Program-made: the position numbers and the translations under genes | The notes under the pieces: generated by a model | What the model was told of the DNA's origin: nothing | The model's database searches: none | What the model saw: only the letters and a program-made list of their open reading frames with translations | Shown here: one piece after another, positions 27,274 to 36,693 of the stretch | Layout: each line of letters starts with the position of its first letter | How positions within the stretch are numbered: the first letter of the stretch is position 1 | Assembly (NCBI GenBank): GCA_004193555.1 | Contig: RPGP01000001.1 | Coordinates: forward strand, 62,001 to 126,000 | DNA length: 64,000 nt | DNA from: Desulfobacteraceae bacterium Eth-SRB1 | GTDB lineage: Bacteria; Desulfobacterota; Desulfobacteria; Desulfobacterales; ETH-SRB1 | Direction of reading: 5' to 3'

Positions 27274-29712
27274 TCAGGCAGGAAGCGACGCATTAAATTT
27301 CTTTATAAGCCTGCCGGTAATCTCCCTGTGAATTGAATTTACCGTTTCATCCTCAAGTGTTTGTGCGGCTGATCTGTATGTAATTCTGAATGATATGCTT
27401 TTTTTGCCTGCCGGAACAGGGGTTCCTTCATATACATCAAACAGATGCAGATTTTCCACAATCTCTTCATCAAGGCCTTCAACCAGTTGCAATATATTCA
27501 TTGCCTCAATATCTTTGTCAACAATAAGTGTAATATCCCTTGATGTGGCAGGAAACTTTGGTATGGGCTGAGCTGATTTAATATCAGGCACAATCCCTGT
27601 GAGTTTGTCGAAATCCAGCTCAAAAACACAGGCTTTCTGCTTTAAATCGTAATTCCGCAGAACATGAGGATGAACCTCTCCGATAAGGCCGATTACATTG
27701 TCGTCAACGATAATTCTTGCTGAATATCCCGGTTTTGTATAACAGCAGGCATCAGGCTCCATACCGGTAAAGGTTGTATTTATTATTCCAAGATTCCTTA
27801 AAAGCTCTTCAACAGCCCCTTTTAAGTCATAAAAATCACAGCTTATTTCCTTTGAACCCCAGTAAGCATCAACCCTTGCGCCTGTCCAGAGACCCGATAA
27901 TATTTCAACCTCATCAGGCAGGCTGTCTTTTTGTCCGGTATTGAAAAAAACATTGCCGATTTCAAACAGCTTGAGGTTCCTGTTCTGTACGGAGATGTTG
28001 TATTGCATGGTTTCAAGCAGGCCCGGTATCAGGGATATGCGCATTGTGGATTGATCTTCCGCTATCGGATTTAAAACATCCATCATCCGTCTTTTGGGAT
28101 CATCAGCTTTAAGTTCGAGACGATCACATGATAATTTATTGATAAAACTGTAATTGATCGCTTCAGTAAAGCCAAGACAGGTCATGAGCTGTTTAAGGCG
28201 GTTTCTTAACTCGATTTTTTTTGACGGCGGCCTGGCTTCCGCGGGTATTAGCGGAAAAGTCGTTGCAATATTATTATAACCATAAAGCCGCGCAATCTCT
28301 TCGGTCAGGTCTTCAAATCTGTTTATATCGACCCTGAAAGACGGCGGAATAACCCGGAGGTTATCGTCATCGATTTTTTCAACAGCAAACTCAATGGACT
28401 TTAAGTATTGCTTAATTTCATCCTGAGACAGGCTTGTGCCAAGACGACGATTTGAAGCATCGACGCTCAGGGTGATCACCCTTTCAGGCGCAGGTTTTGG
28501 GTATTCATCAATTATGCCGTGAATTATTTTGCCGCCGCAGATTTTGGAGATAAGCTGCATTGCCCGGTTTAATGCTTTTACAGTGCCCCCTGAGTCTGTT
28601 CCCCGTTCAAAACGGTGGGATGCATCTGTGGCAAGCCCTGTTTTTTTAGAAGTTTTCCGTATGCAGACAGGATCGAAATATGCGCTTTCAAGAAGAATTC
28701 TTGTGGTGGACTCTTCAATTTCCGAATTCATTCCTCCCATGACTCCCGCAAGGGCAACCGGTTTTTCACCGTCACAGATCAGGAGCATTCCCGTGGAAAG
28801 TATCCGTTCTTTCTGATCAAGGGTTGTAAATTTTTCCCCTTGTTCAGCCGTCCTGACAACGATCCTGTTTTCTGCAAGGCGGTCAAAGTCAAATGCGTGC
28901 AGCGGCTGGCCGGTTTCCATCATTACAAAATTGGTGATATCGACGATATTGTTGATCGGTTTTAAACCCACGGAAACAAGACGCTCCTGAAGCCAGAAAG
29001 GGGAAGGCTCAATCTTAATATCAAAAACAAGCCTTGCGGAATATCTCGGGCAAAGATCGGTGTCCATTATGGTAACAGAGCTAAAATGTAAAATGTCTTT
29101 GGCAGTATCCGGTGATTCAGCCGGTGGTTCAAAAAGATTAATTTCAGGATAGGATAGCTTTGTTTTCTGAAATGCCGCTATTTCGCGCGCTGTGCCGATA
29201 ATGCTGAGACAGTCCGGCCTGTTCGGAGTAAGATCGATTTCAAAAACCGTGTCTGACAGTCCAAGAGCATGATGGAGTTTAGTCCCAACAGCATGATTCC
29301 GGTCGAGTTCCATGATGCCGTCGCCTGATATGCCAAGGCCTAATTCAATTGGACTGCACAGCATTCCTTTTGAGATCTCTCCCCTAATATTACTTTTTTC
29401 CAGTATTATTCCATTCGGGAAACAGGTGCCGGGAAGAGCGCATGGCACAAGCATATCTTTTTTTGTGTTTGGAGCGCCGCATACAACAGGTATTGTCCGG
29501 TCGCCTGTATCCACTTTGCAGAGCTTGAGTTTATCAGCATTAGGATGCGGGTTAACTTCAACAATACGGCCCACCACAACGGTATCTAAGTAGTTGTAAC
29601 GGTCTGAAGCAGCTTCAACTTCAAGCCCGGCCATAGTAAGCGCCTCAGCCAGATCCTCTGCATCCATTTTGATCGGGATATAATCTTTTAACCAGCTTAA
29701 ACTAACTTTCAT
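27274..29712 (-). CDS. pheT: Phenylalanyl-tRNA synthetase beta subunit
   Basis: MKVSLSWLKDYIP start, tRNA-binding and B3/B4/B5 domain motifs, anticodon-binding C-terminus. Confidence 0.97.
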   Translation of the reverse strand: MKVSLSWLKDYIPIKMDAEDLAEALTMAGLEVEAASDRYNYLDTVVVGRIVEVNPHPNADKLKLCKVDTGDRTIPVVCGAPNTKKDMLVPCALPGTCFPNGIILEKSNIRGEISKGMLCSPIELGLGISGDGIMELDRNHAVGTKLHHALGLSDTVFEIDLTPNRPDCLSIIGTAREIAAFQKTKLSYPEINLFEPPAESPDTAKDILHFSSVTIMDTDLCPRYSARLVFDIKIEPSPFWLQERLVSVGLKPINNIVDITNFVMMETGQPLHAFDFDRLAENRIVVRTAEQGEKFTTLDQKERILSTGMLLICDGEKPVALAGVMGGMNSEIEESTTRILLESAYFDPVCIRKTSKKTGLATDASHRFERGTDSGGTVKALNRAMQLISKICGGKIIHGIIDEYPKPAPERVITLSVDASNRRLGTSLSQDEIKQYLKSIEFAVEKIDDDNLRVIPPSFRVDINRFEDLTEEIARLYGYNNIATTFPLIPAEARPPSKKIELRNRLKQLMTCLGFTEAINYSFINKLSCDRLELKADDPKRRMMDVLNPIAEDQSTMRISLIPGLLETMQYNISVQNRNLKLFEIGNVFFNTGQKDSLPDEVEILSGLWTGARVDAYWGSKEISCDFYDLKGAVEELLRNLGIINTTFTGMEPDACCYTKPGYSARIIVDDNVIGLIGEVHPHVLRNYDLKQKACVFELDFDKLTGIVPDIKSAQPIPKFPATSRDITLIVDKDIEAMNILQLVEGLDEEIVENLHLFDVYEGTPVPAGKKSISFRITYRSAAQTLEDETVNSIHREITGRLIKKFNASLPA

Positions 29713-29713
29713 A

Positions 29714-30721
29714 TCAAAACTGTTTTAAAAACCTTAAATCATTCTCATAAAATTTACGGATGTCATCAATTCCGTATTTCAGCATGGCAATCCGTTCTAT
29801 GCCCATTCCAAAGGCAAAGCCGGTATAAAGCCTGGTATCGTATCCGACATTTTCGAACAAAGCCGGATGAACCATGCCTGCGCCGATAATTTCAAGCCAT
29901 CCAGTTTGTGAACAGACCCTGCATCCTTTTCCCCTGCACATTACGCAACCAATATCAATCTCGGCGCTTGGTTCGGTAAAAGGGAAAAAACTGGGGCGGA
30001 ATCTTAGTTTTGTCTGATCGTCAAATATCTTGTGAATAAAAGTTGCAAGTATCCCTTTTAGATCTCCGAAAGATGATTCTTTATCAACCAGAAACCCTTC
30101 CACCTGCTGAAACATGGGAGTATGTGTCAGGTCGGAATCGCACCTGTAAACCTTGCCCGGAGCAATAACTCTCAAAGGCGGTTTCCGTTTTTCCATTATC
30201 CTGGGTTGAGTGGGAGAGGTATGTGTTCGAAGAACTATATTTTTCGAAATATAAAATGTATCCTGCATATCCCTGGCCGGATGATTTTTCGGAATATTCA
30301 GGGCTTCAAAATTATAATAATCGGTTTCAACTTCCGGCCCTTCGGCTATATCAAACCCCAGCCTGGAAAAAATATCGCATATCTCCTGGGTAATTTGTGT
30401 AATTGGATGCAGCGAACCCCGTTTTACAACTCTGCCGGGAAGGGAAACGTCAATCCTGTCGTCTGATTCCGCGGGTGTTGCTTCAAGCGCTTTTAAGGCT
30501 TTTTTGAAGGCTGTATCAAGGAGCTTTTTTACCTCATTTGCCTTTTTCCCGGCATCAGCTCTTTTTTCCTGTGGAAGACTTGAGATACTTCTTAAGAATT
30601 GAGTAACCAGCCCTTTTCGTCCCAGGTAACGGACTGAAAGGGTTTTGATACTTTCCGGGTCTGAAGCGGCTTTAAGCTCTTTAAGCGCCTCTTTTTTAAT
30701 CTGTTCAATGTTTTTATCCAC
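29714..30721 (-). CDS. pheS: Phenylalanyl-tRNA synthetase alpha subunit
   Basis: HPITQITQEICDIF, FAFGMGIERIAMLKYGIDDIR. Confidence 0.97.
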   Translation of the reverse strand: MDKNIEQIKKEALKELKAASDPESIKTLSVRYLGRKGLVTQFLRSISSLPQEKRADAGKKANEVKKLLDTAFKKALKALEATPAESDDRIDVSLPGRVVKRGSLHPITQITQEICDIFSRLGFDIAEGPEVETDYYNFEALNIPKNHPARDMQDTFYISKNIVLRTHTSPTQPRIMEKRKPPLRVIAPGKVYRCDSDLTHTPMFQQVEGFLVDKESSFGDLKGILATFIHKIFDDQTKLRFRPSFFPFTEPSAEIDIGCVMCRGKGCRVCSQTGWLEIIGAGMVHPALFENVGYDTRLYTGFAFGMGIERIAMLKYGIDDIRKFYENDLRFLKQF

Positions 30722-30734
30722 TTTATTTTAAAGC

Positions 30735-31085
30735 CTATAACTGCTGCGCCGCCAGTCCGGCTATCCGGCCAAATCCTGAAGGATCAGATATTGCCAGCTC
30801 TGCAAGGACTTTACGATCAAGCTCAATATTGGCAAGTTTGAGCCCGCGAATGAATTTGCTGTATGATATATTATTCATGCGGACAGCCGCATTAATTCTT
30901 GCAATCCAGAGTTTTCTGAAATCACGTTTACGCGCTCTCCGATCCCTGTAAGCATACATGAGAGCTTTATCTACAGCATCTGCGGCAGTGCGGAAAAGTT
31001 TGCTGCGGCCGCCGCGAAACCCCTTGGCCAATTTCAAAACCTTTTTTCTACGTTGTCTTGCTTTAGAACCTCTTTTTATCCGCAT
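30735..31085 (-). CDS. rplT: 50S ribosomal protein L20
   Basis: Family sequence [27 protein letters not shown]. Confidence 0.97.
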   Translation of the reverse strand: MRIKRGSKARQRRKKVLKLAKGFRGGRSKLFRTAADAVDKALMYAYRDRRARKRDFRKLWIARINAAVRMNNISYSKFIRGLKLANIELDRKVLAELAISDPSGFGRIAGLAAQQL

Positions 31086-31131
31086 AATTTTATTCTCCTC
31101 AATATCCTCACACTAACTATAAAACCGCCAT

Positions 31132-31329
31132 TTAGCCATTCGGCAGGAGCAGTCTTAATTCTTTAGTGTTAGATTTATCAATAATATGGCTTTGCCTTAA
31201 AGACCTTTTACGTTTTGTGGTCTTTTTTGTTAATATATGGCTTGCATGTGATTTTGAAAAAACGAATTTACCTGTGCCTGTTTTTTTGAAACGCTTTGCT
31301 GCGGCTCGATTTGTTTTTATTTTAGGCAT
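31132..31329 (-). CDS. rpmI: 50S ribosomal protein L35
   Basis: [21 protein letters not shown]. Confidence 0.97.
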   Translation of the reverse strand: MPKIKTNRAAAKRFKKTGTGKFVFSKSHASHILTKKTTKRKRSLRQSHIIDKSNTKELRLLLPNG

Positions 31330-31353
31330 TTTTTATATTCTCCTTCATTATGT

Positions 31354-31453
31354 CAGACCTCAATAAAATATATTTTTATATAGACTTCAAGCACTTTATT
31401 CACAAATGAATTTGGATGAAAATTGGGCACTTTGTCGATCTGGGTTTTAAGGT
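31354..31453. repeat. Dispersed repeat family 2, copy 1
   Basis: Shares CAGACYTCnnTAAAATATATTTT and TTTGTCGRTCTGGGTTTTAAGGTT ends with 58637..58701. Confidence 0.55.
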
Positions 31454-31622
31454 TAATCGCGTTGCGATTGTTTCTATGCCATTGATTTCAATAGGCAAGA
31501 ATCATGAGTCTGTCAACCTCTGAACCTTGAACCATGTTATTTTTTAAACATAGATGGCGTGAACCGTTGCAAATATCAGCCCACGCCATCTTTAAGAGCT
31601 CAATAGTAACCGTGAACGGTTA

Positions 31623-32165
31623 CTATGATTTTGGCGCCAGGATCATCATCATGGTACGTCCTTCAAATTTAGGATATTGCTCAACCAGTGCAATGTCATC
31701 GAGTTCTTCGGCAATTTTCCCCAGTAGATCCCTGCCGCGCTGGGAAAGCATAATTTCTCGCCCCCTGAAAATGACGGTTACCTTTACCTTATCCTTTTTA
31801 CCAAGAAACTTTTTTATATGGCCGGTTTTGGTTTGTAAATCATGATCGCAGGTTTTGGGACGAATCTTTATCTCTTTTACCTGAAAGGTGCTTTGTTTCT
31901 TTTTTGCTTCCTGTTGCTTTTTAGTCTGTTCATATTTAAAACGGCCATAATCCATTATTTTGCAAACAGGAGGATTTGCGTTGGGAGAAATTTCCACCAG
32001 GTCAAGACCAAAATCACCAGCGGTTGCAAGGGCTTTGAACGTCGGAAGAACGCCGATCTGATTGCCGTCAGGGTCTATAACCCTTATCTCTTTGGCCCTT
32101 ATTCTGTTATTAATATTTATTCTGTTTGATCTGGACGGCCTGTTTGATTTTCTGTGTATAGCTAT
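31623..32165 (-). CDS. infC: Translation initiation factor IF-3, ATA start codon
   Basis: In-frame extension of the 31997 ORF by 56 codons restores IF3-N (NNRIRAKEIRVIDPDGNQIGVLPTFKALATAGDFGLDLVEISPNANPPVCKIMDYG); AGGAGGTGAG SD directly upstream of ATA. Confidence 0.93.
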   Translation of the reverse strand: MAIHRKSNRPSRSNRININNRIRAKEIRVIDPDGNQIGVLPTFKALATAGDFGLDLVEISPNANPPVCKIMDYGRFKYEQTKKQQEAKKKQSTFQVKEIKIRPKTCDHDLQTKTGHIKKFLGKKDKVKVTVIFRGREIMLSQRGRDLLGKIAEELDDIALVEQYPKFEGRTMMMILAPKS

Positions 32166-32186
32166 GCTCTCACCTCCTGGAAGTAT

Positions 32187-32328
32187 AAGACCTTTGCAAA
32201 ACGCCCCCTTTTGCCCAATCTCAGTGTCAGGCTCAAATTTTAATCCCCGAAATATTCAATATATTCCTCTGGTTAAAATTTTAGCCTTCCTTGAGCTTGA
32301 ACAAAATGGAACATTTTTCAAAGGTCTC
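32187..32328. mobile_element. MITE-like element copy B (~142 bp)
   Basis: Same family as 22128..22269; flanked by GTATA direct repeats. Confidence 0.85.
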
Positions 32329-32554
32329 AGTATAACTTAATGAATTTAATTTTCCTTTTTACTACGCTATCGATATTATAAACTCTTTGCATATATAACA
32401 ACATAAAGAAATGCAAGAAAAAAACGCTTAGCTTTACACATATGTAGCAGATGAACAAAAACCATGAATTTTGCTGTCCCAATTCAGGCTTGGAATTATT
32501 AACATGTTAATATTATTTCTTTTTTTAAATCAGAGATCCGCAATCCAAAATCCA

Positions 32555-32593
32555 ACATAGTGCTTGAACAAACTTTTCGTTCAGGCACTATGT
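32555..32593. terminator. 15-bp hairpin downstream of the deaminase gene
   Basis: ACATAGTGCTTGAAC-N9-GTTCAGGCACTATGT (one G-T). Confidence 0.55.
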
Positions 32594-32608
32594 GTCTGGT
32601 TGCGCAAT

Positions 32609-33169
32609 TTATTGAATGAGAGTATAGTCGGCTAAAAAGCTTCCCATCCAGTATGTATTATCAGGATTTGCAAAATAATTTTTAAAAAGTTTCAGGCTCC
32701 TGTCGCGTAAAATATTTGGTATAACCGGAATCCGGTTATTTCTAAACAAAGGAGCGGATTTTGTCAAATCACACCCTGTGCATCCGCTCATTACATCTTC
32801 ATAAGCGTAAACTATCTCGCCAATTCCGCATAAAACAAGGGCGCTGTAACACATAAGGCACGGTTCCAATGTGCAGAACAGGGTTATTTCTTTGGAGTTA
32901 ATATTTTTTTTAAGACCCGCGAGTTTCCTTAATGCGATAATTTCCGCGTGATCAATTTCATTGATGGATTTTCCTGTGGTGCCGGTTCTTGATCCGGTCA
33001 CAAGAATTTTATCCTGATATACCATAATGCATCCTACAGGAAATTCACCGGCAGAAAGCGCTTTTTTGGCCAGATCCAGCGCCTTTTCCATAAAGTAATT
33101 ATAGTTCATTGAGATAGGAATTTCCTTTTCTGACAGGATAACAGGCTTGACTTGATTTAAAAAAACCAT
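32609..33169 (-). CDS. Nucleoside/tRNA-adenosine deaminase family protein
   Basis: HAEIIAL and TLEPCLMCYSALVLCGI zinc-deaminase motifs; probable start internal MNYNYFMEKAL. Confidence 0.88.
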   Translation of the reverse strand: MVFLNQVKPVILSEKEIPISMNYNYFMEKALDLAKKALSAGEFPVGCIMVYQDKILVTGSRTGTTGKSINEIDHAEIIALRKLAGLKKNINSKEITLFCTLEPCLMCYSALVLCGIGEIVYAYEDVMSGCTGCDLTKSAPLFRNNRIPVIPNILRDRSLKLFKNYFANPDNTYWMGSFLADYTLIQ

Positions 33170-33340
33170 TGTGCCGATATCCTGTTTACCAGCTAATTAT
33201 ATCCTGTTAACGCTTCAAATGTACAGCATGCAATATAGATTGAAACTTTTACGGCTTTCTTTTAAATTTTCTTTTCAGGAACCAGGCATAGCAAAATCTA
33301 ATAATATTTTCGTTCGCATGGCGTTATGTTCTAAGTCGCG

Positions 33341-33871
33341 TCATATTTGACAGCTTCCATCAACCTCAAGAGCATAAATAATTCTGGATTCCATTGTGAC
33401 CTGCTTTGCAGAAATCTTCTTAAAATCTTTATCATCTGTATTTTTGATGATTTCAGGTTTTGAAGGTATTGAATCAAGGCCGTTTGAAATAACATTACCG
33501 GTTGATCCATCAATAACCTCCGCATCTTCGCCGTTTGTTACAACAACAAAAGGCACCTGATAATCTGCTGCGAGCCTTGATGCCGCCAGCACAGTACGGC
33601 GCCTGGTTACCAGAGAGCCCGGGGCATATTTAATTATCATGCAGACCCTGCCGGACAAGGTAACCATAAGATCAATATTTACAACAGCCGTTTTATCTCC
33701 CGCGTTTACAAGAAGTTGATGACCGGCTTTGATTTCATTTTTTTGATAACCCTTATCATTGACAAGCAAACGAGCCAATTTTTGCCTGTACCGTTCGTCA
33801 TGTGTATCTTTTATAGTTTCGCCGGTGATATAATCTGTAAGTTCACCAAGCACCAGATAACCTTTGCCCAC
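33341..33871 (-). CDS. Stand-alone type I restriction HsdR_N-like domain protein
   Basis: Nuclease-like core (RYRQKLARLLVNDKGYQKNEIKAG..NIDLMV..MIIKYAPGSL); similarity by recall only. Confidence 0.6.
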   Translation of the reverse strand: MGKGYLVLGELTDYITGETIKDTHDERYRQKLARLLVNDKGYQKNEIKAGHQLLVNAGDKTAVVNIDLMVTLSGRVCMIIKYAPGSLVTRRRTVLAASRLAADYQVPFVVVTNGEDAEVIDGSTGNVISNGLDSIPSKPEIIKNTDDKDFKKISAKQVTMESRIIYALEVDGSCQI

Positions 33872-34099
33872 TTAATTTCTTAACTCCTTTTTGATAATAT
33901 TTGATAACACACCGTATTCTTCGCAGGAGACTTGTCGATTCCCTTCTTTTTGAACTGTCAAGTATTCTTTGACAGTTGCCTCAGGTGATAATTCACTTTC
34001 ATTATAAATGTCCCCGCCTCCTGGACTACCAGATGCGAAACTTCCCAATGCCCGACTTTGGCCGGACTTATGCGTTCAAGAATTGCCCTTATTCACCCC

Positions 34100-34310
34100 T
34101 TAAAACCCAGATTTTTTACCAGCAATACTTTCAATTTCTATTTTGATTACAGTAATTCCATTAATTGCCTTCTCTGAAAACTGAGATGGTCTGTCAGGGC
34201 ACAACATATGGGATGTTATCATCAGACATACCAATGATGCAAATGATTGATTTATGAATAACAGCTTCAATTTCAGACTTTTCAGTAATCTCTTTTTCTT
34301 TTCTTCTCAT
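34100..34310 (-). pseudogene. Pyridoxamine 5'-phosphate oxidase-like (NimA-type) pseudogene
   Basis: MRRKEKEITEKSEIEAVIHKSIICIIGMSDDNIPYVVP-stop followed in another frame by NGITVIKIEIESIAGKKSGF-stop. Confidence 0.75.
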
Positions 34311-34687
34311 GATTGTGTTTCACTTCTTTCAGATAAAGCTGAGTAGCTTGGCAACGATAACCGAAAAACTATGCTAAGGGTAAAAACTATCGGCCCAATA
34401 CCGCCTTTCGAAAAGCGGCACGGCTTTGCCCAGTCCATCTCCAGCGCCTGGTTCAAGTAAGCCGCTACGCGGCAGCTTGTTTTCAGATAGCGTTCATGGT
34501 ATCTCATGTACCGGCGTTTGCAGGTCGGTATCTCTACCCGACAAGGTTTTAAGAGAAAAGGAGATACCATGAACGCAAAACTGTAGATCGATTCATATCA
34601 GACTTGGAACTAAAAGGCTATGCAAAAAGGAGCATAAATTCATATGTTAAATCTGTAAGGAAGCTGCAGCGGTTTTGCAACAAGCCT

Positions 34688-35194
34688 TTAAGCAATCTGC
34701 GCAATGGAGATCGAACACTTCCCGCTGAAAAAGCCATAGTGTCTGATTTTCATAAAGCCCTTTGGCAAGACATGCTGCATATAACGCCGAATAAAATCCA
34801 AGACAGCAAGCCTGCATGTTCTAACTCTTCGTGAACCGACTTTATAATATTTGAAGGTAACATGATTACCATCGTAACCAACGATCCTGGCATTGGAGAT
34901 CGCTACACGGAAGACATATGCACCGAGATATGTGAGAACGCGTCGGCCATTTCCAACTGATTTGCAATGAACAACCCAGTCTTTCTGCCACATAGATGGC
35001 ATTGAGCGCCTTGCGCTCATGACTCGACCCCCGGTATTTTGCAAAGTATTCGGCGGCATGATCGTGAAAGATTTATAGTGGATCGGCACGTTGGCTTCGA
35101 GCAGATGCGTATGAATGACGAAACACATGAGGATGAACATGCTTCTTAATTGCCAACTTCCTGGCTGTGTTCCGCAATGCGCCCTGCACTCCAC
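34688..35194 (-). pseudogene. IS91-family (Y2) transposase C-terminal fragment
   Basis: VAISNARIVGYDGNHVTFKYYK..FIRRYMQHVLPKGFMKIRHYGF. Confidence 0.8.
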
Positions 35195-35596
35195 TGGAAC
35201 TGACCGTTTTGTCGGTTGTGCCGGCCTCTTTGCCTTGATTATGACCTAAAGCAGAAAATATCCCCTGAATATTTTCCACTTGCGAACCAGCGTTATGGAA
35301 AAAAACAGCTTAATGCCGCTATAGCTGATTCATAATGTGGCTGAACTCCAGCCGTATTCTGTTTTGCAGGCCAGCCAGTAGGCTTTCAAATCAGCCTGTG
35401 TAATTTTGCTTAAAGGCTTGTTGCAAAACCGCTGCAATTGCCTTACAGATTTAACATATGAATTTATGCTTCTTTTTGCATAGCCTTTTAGTTCCAAGTC
35501 TGATATAAATCGATCATACAGTTTTGTGTTCATGGTATCTCCTTTTCTCTTAAAACCTTGTCGGGTAGAGATACCGACCTGCAAACGCCGGTACAT
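35073..35596 (-). pseudogene. Tyrosine recombinase (XerC/D-like) fragments
   Basis: N-terminal SAM-like FISDLELKGYAKRSINSYVKSVRQLQRF and separate C-terminal HVHPHVFRHSYA. Confidence 0.75.
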
Positions 35597-35675
35597 GGGA
35601 TACCATGAACGCTATCTGAAAACAAGCTGCCGCGTAGCAGCTTACTTTAACATGGATTTAAAAGGGGACTTATTA

Positions 35676-35774
35676 CAGCAATTCTAATTTTGAAGAATAA
35701 TATTCTCCGCCCCCCTTCAAAGGGGGATGTAAGGCACAATTGTCAAAGAAAAAACGTCATAATTAGAATTACTG
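35676..35774. repeat. 99-bp terminal-inverted-repeat element
   Basis: CAGCAATTCTAATT at left, AATTAGAATTACTG at right (13/14 complementary). Confidence 0.6.
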
Positions 35775-35813
35775 GATTTATCACGAGTTCATCAATATTT
35801 TCAGGGTTAAGAT

Positions 35814-36554
35814 ATGGGTTATGTCTTTGATTTTCATGATGCTGTAGCTTACGAACAATGGTTTCAAAAGCCGCATAACAGATTTATTTCAGACCTTGAA
35901 ACCCGCCTTATGATCGATATGCTCGATCCTGCGCCTGGCGACTCAATAATCGATATAGGCTGCGGAACAGGGGCAAGCCTTTTGCCTTTTATTGAAAAAG
36001 GGCTCCGGGTTACAGGCCTTGATCCATCTCCATATATGCTTGATATTGCGGCTAAAAATTTAGGCAATCGGGCGGAACTCCATCGCGGGCTTGCCGAAGA
36101 TCTTCCTTTTGATGACAATTCATTTAACTATGCCTGCCTTGCTACAACCCTGGAATTTGTGGAAGATCCCAGGAAAGCAATTGAGGAGGTGTGCAGGGTT
36201 ACAAAAGACAGGATATTTCTCGGTGTATTAAACAGGTATGCGATAAAAGGGGTCGAGCGGCGGATCAAAGGGATTTTTATTAAGTCTATTTATAATCGTG
36301 CAACCTTTTTCAGCATCTGGGAATTGAAGCAGATTGTCAGGGATGTTTTAGGGGATGTTCCCATATCGTGGAGGACGGTATCACACTTTCCCTTGATATT
36401 TGGGAATATCAGTTGCAGGATAGAACGATCCAGCCTTATTCAAAGATGCCCGTTTGGGGCGTTTACGGGCATGGTGGTTACACCTGTTCCCCGTTTTAGA
36501 GCCAGACCCCTTCCGATTAGTTTGCGCGCCAAGCGTTCGATTGTGGTCGAGTAG
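35814..36554 (+). CDS. Class I SAM-dependent methyltransferase
   Basis: IIDIGCGTGASL, LAEDLPFDDNSFNYA; C-terminus runs into a repeat region. Confidence 0.9.
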   Translation: MGYVFDFHDAVAYEQWFQKPHNRFISDLETRLMIDMLDPAPGDSIIDIGCGTGASLLPFIEKGLRVTGLDPSPYMLDIAAKNLGNRAELHRGLAEDLPFDDNSFNYACLATTLEFVEDPRKAIEEVCRVTKDRIFLGVLNRYAIKGVERRIKGIFIKSIYNRATFFSIWELKQIVRDVLGDVPISWRTVSHFPLIFGNISCRIERSSLIQRCPFGAFTGMVVTPVPRFRARPLPISLRAKRSIVVE

Positions 36555-36693
36555 TCGAGTAGTCGAGTGGGGAATTGGTCGAGTGGTCGAGTGGTCGAGT
36601 GGGAGCGGCTTTCAGCCGCTAAAAACCGGAGTCGAAGCCCGGAGAAGTTTTTTACAATCATCAATCATAAATCCAAAAACGAGGTCTGTAATT

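Larger units (their letters stand above)
34456..35647. mobile_element. Degenerate IS91-like remnant bounded by a ~240-bp inverted repeat
   Basis: Inverted repeat arms 34456-34696 / 35407-35647; tyrosine recombinase and Y2 transposase fragments between. Confidence 0.8.

Noticed and set aside
31443-34110. TAAAACCCAGA at 34101-34111 as a third copy of repeat family 2
   Set aside because: Only an 11-nt match that is accounted for by the pseudogene reading frame end
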